Shown here: positions 22,175 through 33,479 of the stretch, in pieces
Position numbering within the stretch: position 1 is the stretch's first letter
How the letters are laid out: the number at the start of each line of letters is the position of its first letter
DNA from: Dipteris shenzhenensis
Lineage: Eukaryota; Polypodiophyta; Polypodiopsida; Gleicheniales
DNA length: 64,000 nucleotides
Reading direction: 5' to 3' (one strand)
NCBI GenBank assembly: GCA_047967505.1
Contig: CM106538.1
Position numbers and translations under genes: made by a program
The notes under the pieces: generated by a model
What the model was told of the DNA's origin: nothing
What the model saw: the letters and a program-made list of their open reading frames with translations, nothing else
Database searches by the model: none

Positions 22175-22712
22175 CTATCCAATGCCCATCAATACATGAC
22201 AATACTCAAACCACTGACTAGGTAGACTCTTCGTTAGCATATCTATAGGGTTATCATCTATATGAACCTTGACAAGCTCTATGCACTTGTCCTCAAGTAC
22301 CTCCCTGATGAAATGGTACCTTACCTCAATGTGTTTGGTCTTTGCATGAAAGACCGGATTCCGTGCTAGCTGAATAGCACTCATGGAATCACTATGCAAT
22401 GTCAGTACACCTGTATGAATCCCCAAATCTCCTACTAGCCGATCAAGCCATATAGCCTCCTTGCAACCCTCTGTGGCTGCAACAACATACTCAGCCTCTG
22501 TGGTAGACAAAGCAATGCACTTCTATGCGTGAGACATCCACGACACTGCACCACCTGCAAAGGTGAACACATAACCAGAAGTGGATCTCCTACTATCCAC
22601 ATGCCCTACATAGTCTGAATCTGTGTACCCAAGTACACGCATGTCTCCTCTACCAAAGCAGATGCACATCTCCTTGGTACCCTTCATGTACCTCATGATG
22701 CACTTAAAGGCA
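22175..22712 (-). pseudogene. Ty1/copia RNase H fragment (Tnt1-like)
   Basis: The minus strand encodes [39 protein letters not shown], an interrupting stop near 22523, then LSTTEAEYVVAATEGCKEAI, HSDSMSAIQLARNPVFHAKT and HIEVRYHFIREVLE. RNase H removes the RNA template during reverse transcription. Acidic residues in TDSD, TEAEY and HSDS are present. The fragment starts abruptly near 22705, where plus-strand copia sequence of another family begins, and runs into its own short LTR. The Tnt1-like assignment rests on the FTFAGGA and ALSTTEAEY pattern. Confidence 0.88.
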
Positions 22713-23466
22713 TTTGGCATGGCTGAGTGTAAGACAGTTGGTACCCCTATGGAGGTTGATGTGAAGCTCTCAAACGAGGATTCATCACCAGTGGTGGATG
22801 AAGTGAAGTATAGAAGGCTTGTGGGCAGCTTGATTTACTTGTGCAACACACGGTCAGACATCAGCTTTGCGACTGGTGTACTAAGCAGGTTTTCCAATAA
22901 GCCCCAAGAGAACCATTGGAGGGCAGGGATGCGGGTGCTGAAATACATCAAAGGCACACTTGATTATGGCATCACCTATACCAAGGGCAACATCTTGACC
23001 AGATTCTGTGACTTCGATTGGGTAAGACGTGGATAGCAGGAGATCAGTGACAGGTTACTATTTCTCACTTGGATCTGGAGCTGTGTCATGGGTCAGCAAG
23101 AAGCAACCCATAGTTGCTCTTTCTTCTACCGAGGCTGAGTACAAATCAGCATGTTTTGCTTCTTGTGAGGCAGTGTGGTTGAGGAGGATTTTAGGGGACA
23201 TGGGTGCAATGTAGAACAAGCCTACATAGTTATCATGTGACAATTAGAGTTGCATGGTGATTGCAAAGAACCCTATGTTCCACGCTCGCACAAAACACAT
23301 TGAGATTCAATATCACTTTGGATGCGAGCTCATCATGGATGGACAGGTCGACTTGGTGTACTGTTCGACTATAGAGAATGCTGCGAACGTCGTCACGAAG
23401 GCTCTTGGAAGAGACTTGCTAGAGAGGCATCTTCATCGACTTGGCATTGGTGGGCCAAAAAAGTAA
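22703..23466 (+). pseudogene. Ty1/copia RT tail and RNase H fragment
   Basis: It begins at LKAFGMAECKTVGTPMEVDV and continues through YRRLVGSLIYLCNTRSDISF and LKYIKGTLDYGITY to a frameshift at about 23026. RNase H then continues as [40 protein letters not shown] and [13 protein letters not shown], ending at 23466. Stops at about 23212-23245 sit where residues such as Gln of CDNQ are expected. No upstream RT, integrase or gag is present in this orientation. The sequence is close to the fragment at 8330-9036 and to the lineage of the element at 49895-53168. Confidence 0.9.
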
Positions 23467-23486
23467 GTTCACTTGCGGGTGGACAT

Positions 23487-23496
23487 TGAGGGGGGG
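23487..23496 (+). promoter_or_regulatory. Polypurine tract
   Basis: A GAG-plus-G-run tract immediately precedes TGTTAG, matching the layout at 9052-9065. Confidence 0.75.
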
Positions 23497-24329
23497 TGTT
23501 AGATATCAATGCTCCACTCTCATGTAACTACACGGGAACCAGCTAACTCTACCTATAAGCCCCCCATATGAGGAGAAGGCATTTGAGTAGCTCGGTTATC
23601 CAGTAGGTCCTGGTTTGGTGGACACCAGATGGGGGCCATGTGTGGCATGATGGCTGGACAGCTTCAGATAGAGTTGGCACACTATCAACTAGGCTACATA
23701 CAAGTGCAGGAAGGCATCCCATGACTGATCGCACTGAGGGTAGACGGAGCATTTCTCGGCACTCTCGGGTTCCGGGGCCCATTTGGAGCCCTAAATGGAG
23801 CCCCAGATGATCTCGGATGGCTGTGGGCGTAGGTCAGTTGCATTTCTCGGACGGAGCATTTCTCGGCACTCTCGGGTTCCGGGGCCCATTTGGAGCCCTA
23901 AATGGAGCCCCAGATGATCTCGAATGGCGTCCGTAGGTCAGTTGCTCTATTCCGTGCCACGATTCTATCGTGTGGTCAGTGGCCTATTTCGGGACCGACC
24001 TCCAATCGGCCAGTTTGGGTGGACTGGGTCGGTCTCCCAATTGAGCCTAACTGATTACGACTGGTGGCTATATAAGAGCAAGCCCGTGAAGCCCATTATC
24101 ATCACTGGCTACAGCAACCCTGATTCCTTAGCATCCAGCCTCTGTCCTCTACTATTTCTAGCATGCCATCGAAGCTCCTCACACAGGAGCGCATGGCTGG
24201 GAGGCAGCGCCATCTATTGTATCAGTTCTATAGTAATCAAATTTTTGATTCTCCATACTATTTGATTTTCTCTCTTGCATACGAGATCCTATTATCTGTT
24301 GAGCATAGACATTGTATTGTTTTCTTACA
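23497..24329 (+). mobile_element. 3' LTR (~833 bp) of the copia fragment
   Basis: It starts TGTTAGATATCAATGCTCC after the polypurine tract and ends TTTTCTTACA. The end is fixed by the minus-strand copy at 53169, where the same TTTTCTTACA abuts a primer binding site. A TATA-like CTATATAAGAGC lies at about 24069-24080. A 107-bp internal unit is duplicated (from 23743 and from 23850). Confidence 0.88.
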
Positions 24330-25689
24330 AGAAATGCACTGGTTCATTGTAGTACAAGCAAGGAGCAAGCTCTCATGTCAGCAATAGTGATCTTGCCTGA
24401 CCTTTCTGTTACATATGCACTCATCCACAAAACATCATCTCCATTCCTTCACTAAAAGGTCAGATGGTGCTTCATGATGGTTCACACGTGGAGGTGAAGG
24501 TTCGTGGAGCTTATGCAAGTGAAGTTTTGGGATTTCAATGCTCGCTCATGGAGTACCACAACTACAATGTTGTTGCTACATGCAACCTATTGATGGATTG
24601 TTTCCCCTCTAGGCATTTCACCATAAACATCTTTGGTTTCATCATGGCATTTGATTCAATTGCCATCACATTACCTACTCCAGTTTAAGTTACAATGTAC
24701 ACCTTTGAGTTCAGTTCTACTATTGTTGTTTGGTGAAGATTGTACATATGCTTGGATTGCAATTAAAACTCTTGCATTTTGTACTAAGCTACCTTAGAGT
24801 GCACTCGATTCAAAATAAGAAACGAGTTCTCTCTTTCATGTAAAAGCAGGGTTTGAAAGTTGTTCCTGTAAATATCCACACAATAAGTTATCCTACCATT
24901 ATTGAATGAAACGTGGACTAGCACTTGTATACCAACTAGCCGTGCTCCACTGCCATTCAACTAACCCAACAATTGCATGTGCCCAACACTAGACAAAGGA
25001 GGTGCTCATCACAGTGGACTTTAACCAAGCTGCACTGTAATTATACATTCAACTCATTCACAACCGCACTTCCAATTAACACAAATGGACACACACATCA
25101 ACCTTGCCATGCACAATCTTAGGTGGGATGATGAATTCATGGAAAAAAATCCAATTAGGACAGATGTACTTAATTGCATTTGGAGGTCTTTTCAAACACA
25201 TACATATGACTAACTGCTCAACATCTTATATGATAACATTTCAACAACAACTTGGCACATGCTTCAGATCCTGGGGGGGCCACTATGTAAAAACCTCATA
25301 TAGCACGTGCAATCGAGAGCTATTAAAAAAACCCTACCTATGAATTTTTACAACCTATATACACCCCTTCTGTAAATTTTGAGATGATTAAAGCATCCCT
25401 AATTTATGATACTTTTCACTTTTGGAATTTGAAAACCTCTTATGTATGTATATTTTTTATAACTCCATAAAAATATAAAAACCCTTTTGTTGATTGCACA
25501 TGCTATCTTACATATTTCTTACAAAGCATGACATCGTGCACCTCCTTATACACTCCTCAATGACAAGGGATTTGGTCCATGATTTCTTGACGAGCTTTTC
25601 GGAGACATTTGGTGCAACATTCACTTTGCTACTTCACAAGAGCATTAGCCAAATACAACAATCAAAGTTGGCATATGTGGTGATAGTGG
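24330..25689. other. Gene-free DNA
   Basis: No recognisable gene. A 74-codon frame at 24464-24688 has no motif I know. The region may hold the N-terminal part or 5' terminus of the following Helentron-like element, but I could not show this. Confidence 0.4.
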
Positions 25690-27830
25690 GAACCATGCAA
25701 TAGTATTAAACTAATATACGAGGGCCAATATGGTTTACATGGAAGTATCGTAAATGTATTTGCGAACACCGACAGAGCACAACATGTCTTGACACAATTC
25801 TTATTTAAAAATGCAACAGTGTTGGTAGCGATGAAGCGAAGGCTACAATACACACATAACTACATGAGTGATTTGGTTCGTCGAACTGCAACAATGTGTG
25901 TGATGCATGAACTACTTCAAACACCACTTTAAGAATAGAACAATATACAAATTAATTCACATTGGGTTAAGCACATACCAAATCTGTAGCTAAACATGTC
26001 AGTTGACGAGGACATCTCAATCACGAAAAACCATCCAAGCTTGGACAATGACATTCAAATAGAGACTCTTGTACATGGCATATATACAAGCCAACAAGTT
26101 GTCAACTTCCAACATAGACCAGTTGTTGTCACTCTGTTTGAGGGATTTCCACATTAAACATATGTAAATATAAACATTACAAGGAAATGCATACCCAACA
26201 CTGTTCTGTGGGCACTCACATGCATACAACATCCTTGGCTGGACAATCTACCAAGAGATCGTGCAATGGGAATTGATGAACAAGGACAGACGGTTTGCAA
26301 CTTACATAGAGAATCTATTATTCAAGACAATGAAGGTCCTGGTAAACTCCTTTGTTGTGAAGGGTCTCTTTTATAGTCATCAAGGTGACTACCGCTACAA
26401 GCTTCTTGATTCTATTGATGGGTATGAATGTGCAATAGGCAACTCAGAGGTAAAACATTTCAAGAAAAAGATGCATTGGTTGACACAAACATCGAGAAAC
26501 TCTCACAATCTAAGATTGGCTATCGTGACTTCACATGTTTGCATACATCTGTAGACTATAGGCAACACCTAACAAAGAACCTGCTCATAATGGTAAGACA
26601 AATTGGCCCTTCTATATTTTTTGTCACATTCTTCATAGTAGAGAGACTCTGGCAACCCCTGATTCAATGTGCTTGGTTGCCCTACATCAGGAACAAGTTC
26701 ATAACTTCCAACCAGTTCTCTGTAATATGATTCGCTCAGACCTAGTAGCAAGCTATTACATCTTGTTACTATGTCCACAAGTTCCAAGCTCTGACATCTT
26801 TACAGAAACAAGACTGTACTAAATTGGTCCTTATCATTGACTTCTTCTTCTTAACAGAGTTCCAAAACAAAGGGAGACAACACAACCATGGGTTTTTATG
26901 GTGCAATGAAGAGCCAACTTTTAGTTTCTCTGACAACAATGATGACATAGCAGCCTACATTGACAATAGACCTCTCACTCCTTGAGCTTCTAGCGAAGGA
27001 CATACAAACCCATAAAAATAGGAAAACTGCTAAAAATGAGGCATAACCTATAGCTTTTTTTCCCACACCCCCTATGGTGAAAATACAGGTCATGTTTCCT
27101 TACCGAACGGCACGTATTTGAGAACACGCAAAGCAAACCTCTAGGAGATTTCCTCAAGATTTCAAACTTCTTCACACCACAATCTAGATTAACACTTGAT
27201 TTTGATACGTTCTTCTAGCGATTGGAATGTCAAATGACGAATATGTCCTACTGCTATGAAGCGGCATCTCTCAACCAATAATCTTCTTGATAAGGGAAGC
27301 AAAGGACTTATACACCAACAACTTAAACTTTGGGGGGCTAACACATATATCCAATTTGTCTTGAACCCCAAGTAGCAGTATCATACTAAACATATTACAT
27401 GACAAAAATGGATAGAGAGACTAATGAGGCCATTTGAAATGCTCTCATAGCGAGCCTACAAAGAAACTCCCTAGTAAGTTAGTGGATACACAACGTTGGC
27501 AATGCAATACTTAAGACACAGCACATGAGTGCACGCTACTTACCTAAGCTTAACGCTCCCCTTGACAAGTGAAAATAGGAATTTCTATTATGTGAACACA
27601 AGCCCCACAAATGAGCGCACACTGTTCTTGAAGAGACGATCGCATCTTGAGAAGATGAATCCAAGCAGCACCAACGTATTCTTCAATGACATTGTAACAA
27701 AGTACATGCATCAGGATTTGGCCCACGAACATGTATGCTTGGCAACTTTCACTAGCCAAAACACAATACCCATCAAGAAAATGCGTGCATGGAAAAGAGG
27801 AATAATTATATGATTTAGCTATTACAACAA
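25690..27830 (+). pseudogene. Helentron-like Rep region, copy 1
   Basis: The N-terminal block resembles the DUF6570-like domain found before Rep in this class. From 26255 the frame reads ELMNKDRRFATYIENLLFKT, matching the segment upstream of Rep. MVRQIGPSIFFVTFF marks the start of Helitron_like_N. LTEFQNKGRQHNHGFLW (26853-26901) contains the HxH metal-binding pair of a HUH nickase. SFSDNNDDIAAYIDN follows. LSLPLTSENRNFYYVNTSPT continues at 27547. Frames change at least five times and many stops are present. I did not locate the catalytic tyrosine segment with confidence. Confidence 0.78.
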
Positions 27831-28218
27831 GGCAAAGGATCCCAAAACTCACTTCAGAGAACTATGCTTATTGTAGGTCTACCATTCAAGAAATAATAGC
27901 AGCCAGTGTGTGATGATTTGCTGATGTGGCACGACATGTACCATTGTCACATGGATAGTATTGAAACTAACCATACCCTTTTCGACTTGATTTCTTCTTA
28001 CCCCATTCATATCTACCAACTCTGTATCTACTATTTCCACAAGCTATAGCAACAACATATCCACTGTGACGAACAACAAATTTGACCTCGGCACATAAAT
28101 GAACACGCGCAACAAGACCAAATCAAGACAAGAACACCAATAGTCTAAGCACACTATCATGCCCAACAACACATACTACGACTTGGTTCAAAAACTAAAC
28201 TTCTAGCAACATCTGATT

Positions 28219-29560
28219 TTGGAAGACATCATGCTTTTTGAAAAAATAAACCCTCAAGAATGGTTCCACCTATTCCTTTTTAGAGATGCGAGGATAGGGA
28301 AATCCTTCATGCTCATGTTATTGGTCCAAGAATTGCTACAATTCTACTCACACAACAAAACTTATAATGTTGACTTGCCCAGAGTGATGCTTCTGGCTTA
28401 CACTGGTAGAGCCGCACACACTATCAATGGTATGACTTTTCACACAGCCTTGCACCTACCATTGCCTTCATGCTCATACACAACCCTATGTACAGAAAAG
28501 CTACAGAGACTATTTGAAATGTACAAGCAACTACAGCTATGCTAGTAAAAAATGAGAGCTTCCTTATTGGGCTAAACACCTTCATTGTAGCGAACTCAGG
28601 CCCATGGGAAATAATACACAACCACGACCAACCATTTGGTGGAGTTGATGTATTGCTTTGTGGAGGCCTGTGCCAAGCAAGCCCCACCAAGGAATCCTAG
28701 AGATTCTGTGAAATATATACATGTTCTACTATACTTGGATCATATTGGAAATCCAGACTGCTTTACTACAAACTTGATAAATGGATGCATCAAAATAATC
28801 TAGCTTTCCTAGACTTGCTCAACAAAATCAAAGTTGCCTCACAGTCTGATGTCAACCTTGAATATAAACAAACAGTAGCTCAAAAGAACCACCACTTAAA
28901 CATATTGCCCCCCCCCTCCCTCCTACACAAATAATTCAAAAGACAAGCATAACAAATACATCTTAAGCATGCTAGAATCACATACTTAAAGCGAAAGACA
29001 TAAGGCACATAACATGTAGGAAAACTAGAAAGCTCCGATGGGGACTTCCAAAAGACTGCTGGGCTACACCATGAACTATGCTTGAAACCATGAATGATCA
29101 TAGAAATATGCTCTAGGGAATTAAACATAGCCTATGGGATAGTGAATGGTGCAGATAGTGTCTTCAAGAGCAAGAACATGGAAAACCAAGCCATATGTGC
29201 TCTGGATCGAGTTGAGTGATTAGAATGTAGGCGTACAAGCGCATTCAGAAAACAAACATCTCTACAAAATAGACACACCAAAAAGCTAGGCACCCATACA
29301 TCAAGTCGTCCGCAAGTTCCAAATTGGGAAGAATCAATTAAACACCATCTCCCAGAAATGATTTTCGGTTTATCATGCAGCTGCACCTCTCCCAAGGGTT
29401 GGCAATGGGACTCGCTTGCATTTTATCCTTCCAACATCAAAGCGCATGGACTAGTTTATACTGCTCTCATCAAACCTTTCTCTTATCGAAATTAGAACAA
29501 AAACATATCAAGATGGACCCAATGGTGAAGGAAGAAATCTCGCGATTAACTCACACTTGG
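28219..29560 (+). pseudogene. Helentron-like PIF1 helicase region, copy 1
   Basis: A helicase start reads LFLFRDARIGKSFMLMLLVQ (about 28270-28329). This is a Walker A-like GKS with the preceding glycines altered. AYTGRAAHTINGMTFHTALH follows (motif Ia). The Walker B region near 28550 is degraded, but PFGGVDVLLCGGLCQ is readable in a shifted frame. NLAFLDLLNKIKVASQSD (28798-28851) matches the region before motif IV. Near the C-terminus, LHLSQGLAMG and a shifted KAHGLVYTALIK correspond to the usual HKSQG and YTALSR motifs. DPMVKEEISRL (29517-29549) closes the helicase. Confidence 0.8.
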
Positions 29561-29599
29561 CCATTCAACCAGACCAACCTCACATCTGAAAAACCCCAC

Positions 29600-30165
29600 A
29601 CTAAAACCTTACAAATGTTCAACACAAGGTCGTTGCCATTCCATGACATGACATCCTATGCTACGAGAGTATTCTCAGTGTGATAGTATTATGCCTCCAA
29701 GAAACATGGACAAATCCATCAAGTTCACTCACCTACTTAAGATTCCATGACATTTCTACACACGACGGGCTCGAAATTGCCATGTACTACAAAAGCAACA
29801 TCAAGCTCCTCTACCAACATCAAACTTACAACACAGATTGTCAATTTTTGTTGTACATATTCTGAGAAACAAATGAGGGGTAGATCATGATCATTAACAT
29901 CTACCAATCACCAAGCACCAAAACACCAACATTACTTCAAGTCCTAGAAAATATACTCTAGCCCATTCCATCTACAACTCCAAGATGTGCATTAGGGGAT
30001 TTCAACATAGACTACAATAGTACTTCCCTACCCATGGCACAACTACAAGACTTCATGTTCCACTACAACCACCTACAAGCTTGCAAAACCACTCAAATAT
30101 TTCCAGAAACCACTTGCAAGATTCTACAAGATTCCAATACCACTTGGGCAGCTCAAACAAGCAGC
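29600..30165 (+). pseudogene. EEP-type endonuclease downstream of helicase
   Basis: FNTRSLPFHDM (about 29617-29650), then after one stop VLCLQETWTN, with the candidate catalytic Glu codon at 29701-29703. Further on GDFNIDYN (29995-30018) is the aspartate/asparagine motif of endonuclease-exonuclease-phosphatase enzymes, followed by LQDFMFHYNHLQACKTTQ. This fold hydrolyses phosphodiester bonds and is known as a C-terminal fusion in Helentrons, and separately at the N-terminus of non-LTR retrotransposon ORF2. No reverse transcriptase follows and it abuts helicase sequence, so the Helentron reading is preferred. The frame is interrupted near 29682, 29865 and 29960. It ends where an LTR fragment is inserted. 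The final SDH motif was not found. Confidence 0.75.
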
Positions 30166-30275
30166 TATAGCCTTGCTCCGTCCTCCCATAGAGGTGTAGC
30201 AAGAAGACTCCACACACACGGCTCAGCTAGACCTACCATAAGCATCAGATAGACCACTCGAGCTCTGATACCAGC
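30166..30275 (-). mobile_element. Leader fragment of the short-LTR copia, with primer binding site
   Basis: On the plus strand GCTCTGATACCA (30262-30273) is the complement of the tRNA-iMet-type primer site TGGTATCAGAGC. It is separated by two bases from the LTR at 30276. The minus-strand leader beyond it extends into 30166-30261, where it meets the endonuclease relic. Confidence 0.7.
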
Positions 30276-30442
30276 TGAGAGTGCTCTCAATAGAAGCTGA
30301 ATGGAAGAGGGTGAGAGAGAGGGAGAGCCACACAAGTCTTGGTGGGTGTTGAACATCTTAATCTTCTATGTCATCCATATATATGTGTGTTTGAGTATTG
30401 TACATAACCGGGGTTAAGGGACAATGGCCTTTAACCCCCACA
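30276..30442 (-). mobile_element. Short (~167-bp) copia 5' LTR
   Basis: It matches the sequence at 21951-22121 across its length by eye, with the same TGAGAGTGCTCTCAA and AACCCCCACA borders. Its position directly upstream (minus strand) of a primer binding site shows that it is a 5' LTR. The rest of that element is absent apart from a short leader. Confidence 0.8.
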
Positions 30443-31179
30443 CTATGGTCCCTAGCCCTAATTGAAATATATATTTACCACAAAAGGAAGCTATGACTTA
30501 AATCACATGACATGCTAATATAGCAAGATTTGAAACAAAAGTCGTCATTATAATTACCACCACATGTAAGAGTTCCCCACTTCACAATTTCATGGTTTTT
30601 CATTACAATCAGAACATAGTCTCAATTGTTTCGCATGCATCTCTTAAAATATGTGCATTTTATTTCAACAATTGACATTGTGGCTACAAAGGAAGAAGAG
30701 GGTACAAAAGATAATAAGAAAGCAACAAAAGATATCCTCCCTGGTACTACCCCAACCTGTAAAGCATTGGTGCCAAGGGAGGTGAAACCTTCAAACTCCA
30801 ATGCACTCCCCATCTTAAAAATTAATGGCTTGTCAAAATATGTTGACTATCATTTCAAATTCGATGGAAAGTCCTAGCTAAATATGGCACATTCAAAGTC
30901 TTGGGCTAAGTATGGCACACTCAAGGCAAGAGATGTTTCTTATGCTATGTATATGCAGGTTTATTTAACTGATCATCATTGTTGTTGCCAAATGATCAGT
31001 GTACATGTTTCACATGCCTATGTGTTCCACTTGAAAGACATCCTTGAGGTTGATGGGTTGTATAAAATAAAGGGCCCTACAAATATTTCCAAAACCACCT
31101 GCAGGCTCCAAAACCACATACAAGCTTGCAAAAAACCACCTATGGGCTTGCAAATCATCATAACAAATGGGCCAACCCT
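30443..31179. other. Spacer between the two Helentron-like copies
   Basis: No recognisable gene. Open frames at 30626-30877 and 30884-31255 lack known motifs. A stretch near 31085-31140 (ATTTCCAAAACCACCTGCAG, ACATACAAGCTTGCAAAA) resembles 30070-30120 of the endonuclease relic, so it may be a displaced piece of it. Confidence 0.45.
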
Positions 31180-31479
31180 GAAACACCACTTTAAGAATAG
31201 AACAATGTCCAGATTAATTCCCTTTGGGTCAAGCACATACCAAAGTTGCAGGTGAACATATCAGTTGTTGATGAGGACAACTCAATCACGGAAAACTATC
31301 CAAGCTTGGACAATGACATTCAAATAGAGGCTCTCGTACGAGGCATATATATAACCATATACAAGCCAACAAGTTGTCGACTTCCAAGACAGACCAGTTG
31401 TCGTCGCTCCATTTTAGGGATTTCCACCATTAAACATGTTTAAATACAAGCATTACGAGGAAATTGCACTCCCAACACT

Positions 31480-32900
31480 GCATTCTTGACTGGACAATCT
31501 ACCAAGAGATCACGAAATGGGAATTGACGAACAAGGACAGACGGTTTGCAACTTGCATAGAGAATCTATTCTTTAAGACAATGAAGGTCCTGGTCCACCA
31601 AGTTCTATCAATGGGTATGAATGTGCAACAAGCAACTCAGAGGTAAAATATTACAAGCAAAAGATGCACTAGCTGACACAAACATCGAGAAACTCTTACA
31701 ATCGAAGATTAGCTATCATGACTTAACATGTTTGTATACATCTGCAGACTATAAGCAACGACTAAAGAAGATTCGCAATGGTAAGACAAATTGGCCCTCC
31801 TATATATTTTGCATACATCTTCAGACTTCAAATGTTTGCATACATCTGCAGACTATAAGCAACACCTAAAAAAGAACCTGTTCGCAATGGTAAGACAAAT
31901 TGGCCCTCCTATATTTTTTGTCACATTCTTTGTAGTAGAGAGACTCTGGCAACCCCTAATTCAATGTGCTTGGCTACCCTATAGCGGGAACAAGTTCATA
32001 ACTTCCAACCCCTCACACAAGATGCTCTCTGCAATATGATTCACGTAGACCCAATAACAGTAGCTTGTTACTATGTCCACAAGTTCAAAGCTCTGAAATC
32101 TTTATTGAAACGAGACTCTACTATATTGGCCCTATCATTGTCTTCTTCTTCTTGACGGAGTTTTTATGGTGTGAGGGAGAGCCAACTTTCGGTTTCTCCG
32201 ACAACAATGATGACATAGCAACCTACATTAGCAATAGACCTCTCGCTCCTCGAGCTTCTAGAGAACGACATACAAGCCCATTAAAATAGGAAAACCTGCT
32301 AAAAATGAGGCATAACCTATAGGTTTGTCTTCCCACACCCCCTACGGTGAAAATATAGGTCATGTTTCCTTACCGAACGGCACGTATTTGAAAACACCCA
32401 AAGCAAACCTCTAGGAGATTTCAAACTTCTTCAAACGACAATCTAGATTAACACTTGATTTTGATACGTTCTTCTAGTAGATTGGAATGTCGAACGATGA
32501 ATATGTCCTACTGCTGCGAAAGGCATCTCTCAACCGATAATCTTCTTGAGGAGGGAAGCAAAGGACTTATACACCAACAACTTAAACTTAGGGAGGCTAA
32601 CACATATATTCAATTTGTGTTGAACCCCATGGAGCAGCATCATACTGAACATATTACATGACAAAAATGGATAGAGAGACTAATGAGGCCATTTCAAATG
32701 CTCTCAAAGCGAGCCTACAAAGAAACTCCTTAGTAAATGAGTGCATACACAACGTTGGCAATGCAATACTTAAGACATGGCACATGAGTGCACAACACGC
32801 TCCTTGCCTAGGCTTATCGCTCCCCTTGACAAGTGCAAATAGGAATTTCTATTATGTGAGCAAAAGCCCTGCAAAGCTCACACATTGCTCTTGAAGAGAT
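31480..32900 (+). pseudogene. Helentron-like Rep region, copy 2 (HxH deleted)
   Basis: Matches copy 1 from the DRRFAT block through NRNFYYVSKSPA. At about 32155-32172 the frame reads LTEFLWCEGEPTFGFSDNND. Copy 1 has eleven more codons here, containing the HxH pair. The deletion would abolish metal binding. A ~115-bp segment with ACATCTGCAGACTATAAGCAA is duplicated in tandem upstream (31737-31760 and 31840-31863). Confidence 0.75.
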
Positions 32901-33479
32901 GATCACATCTTGAGAAGATGAAGCCAAACAGCACCAACATATTCTTAAATGGCATTGTAACAAAATACATGCACCAGGATGTGGCTCACGAACATGTATG
33001 CCTGGCAACTTTCACCAACGAAAACACCCACCAAAAAAAGGTGTGCATGGAAACGAGGAAGAATTATAAGATTTAGCTATGACAACAAGGAAAAGGATCC
33101 CAAAAACACTTCAGAGAACTATGCTTGCTGTACCTATCACTCAAAAAACTAAGAGCAAGCAGTGTGTGATGATTTGTCGATGTGGCACCACATGTACCAT
33201 TATCACATGGACAGTATTGAAACTAACCATTTTCTTTTCGACTTGATTTCTTCTTACCCCAGTCATATCTACCAACTATGTATCTACTATTCCCACAAGC
33301 TGTAGCAATGATGTATCCACTATAACAAACAACAAATTCAACCTGGGCATAGAAATGAACACGTGCAACAAGACCAGATCAACAAGAACACCAACAGTCC
33401 AAGCACATGATCATGCCCAACAACAGATACTATGACTTGGTTCAATTGCTGAACTCCCAGCAACGTATGATTTTGGAAG

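Larger units (their letters stand above)
25690..30165 (+). mobile_element. Helentron/Helitron2-like element, copy 1 (decayed)
   Basis: In broken plus-strand frames I read, in order: a DUF6570-like N-terminal block (GQYGLHGSIVNVFA, about 25708-25750), a Rep region with MVRQIGP..FFVTFF (about 26589-26630) and an HxH site (HNHGFLW, 26881-26901), the linker typical of this class (NRNFYYVNTSPTNERTLFLK, 27574-27633), a PIF1-type helicase (28258-28865 plus C-terminal motifs near 29376-29520), and an EEP endonuclease (about 29600-30165). This architecture differs from the canonical Helitron at 2417-6876. All frames carry stops or shifts. Exact termini were not found. Nearly the whole Rep-helicase body is repeated at 31180-34818. 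Confidence 0.82.

Noticed and set aside
24464-24688. 74-residue frame as a gene
   Set aside because: No motif, no neighbouring gene structure and a length expected by chance.
29600-30165. Endonuclease as part of a LINE retrotransposon
   Set aside because: No reverse transcriptase follows and it directly continues a Helentron-like helicase; kept as a stated alternative rather than the call.
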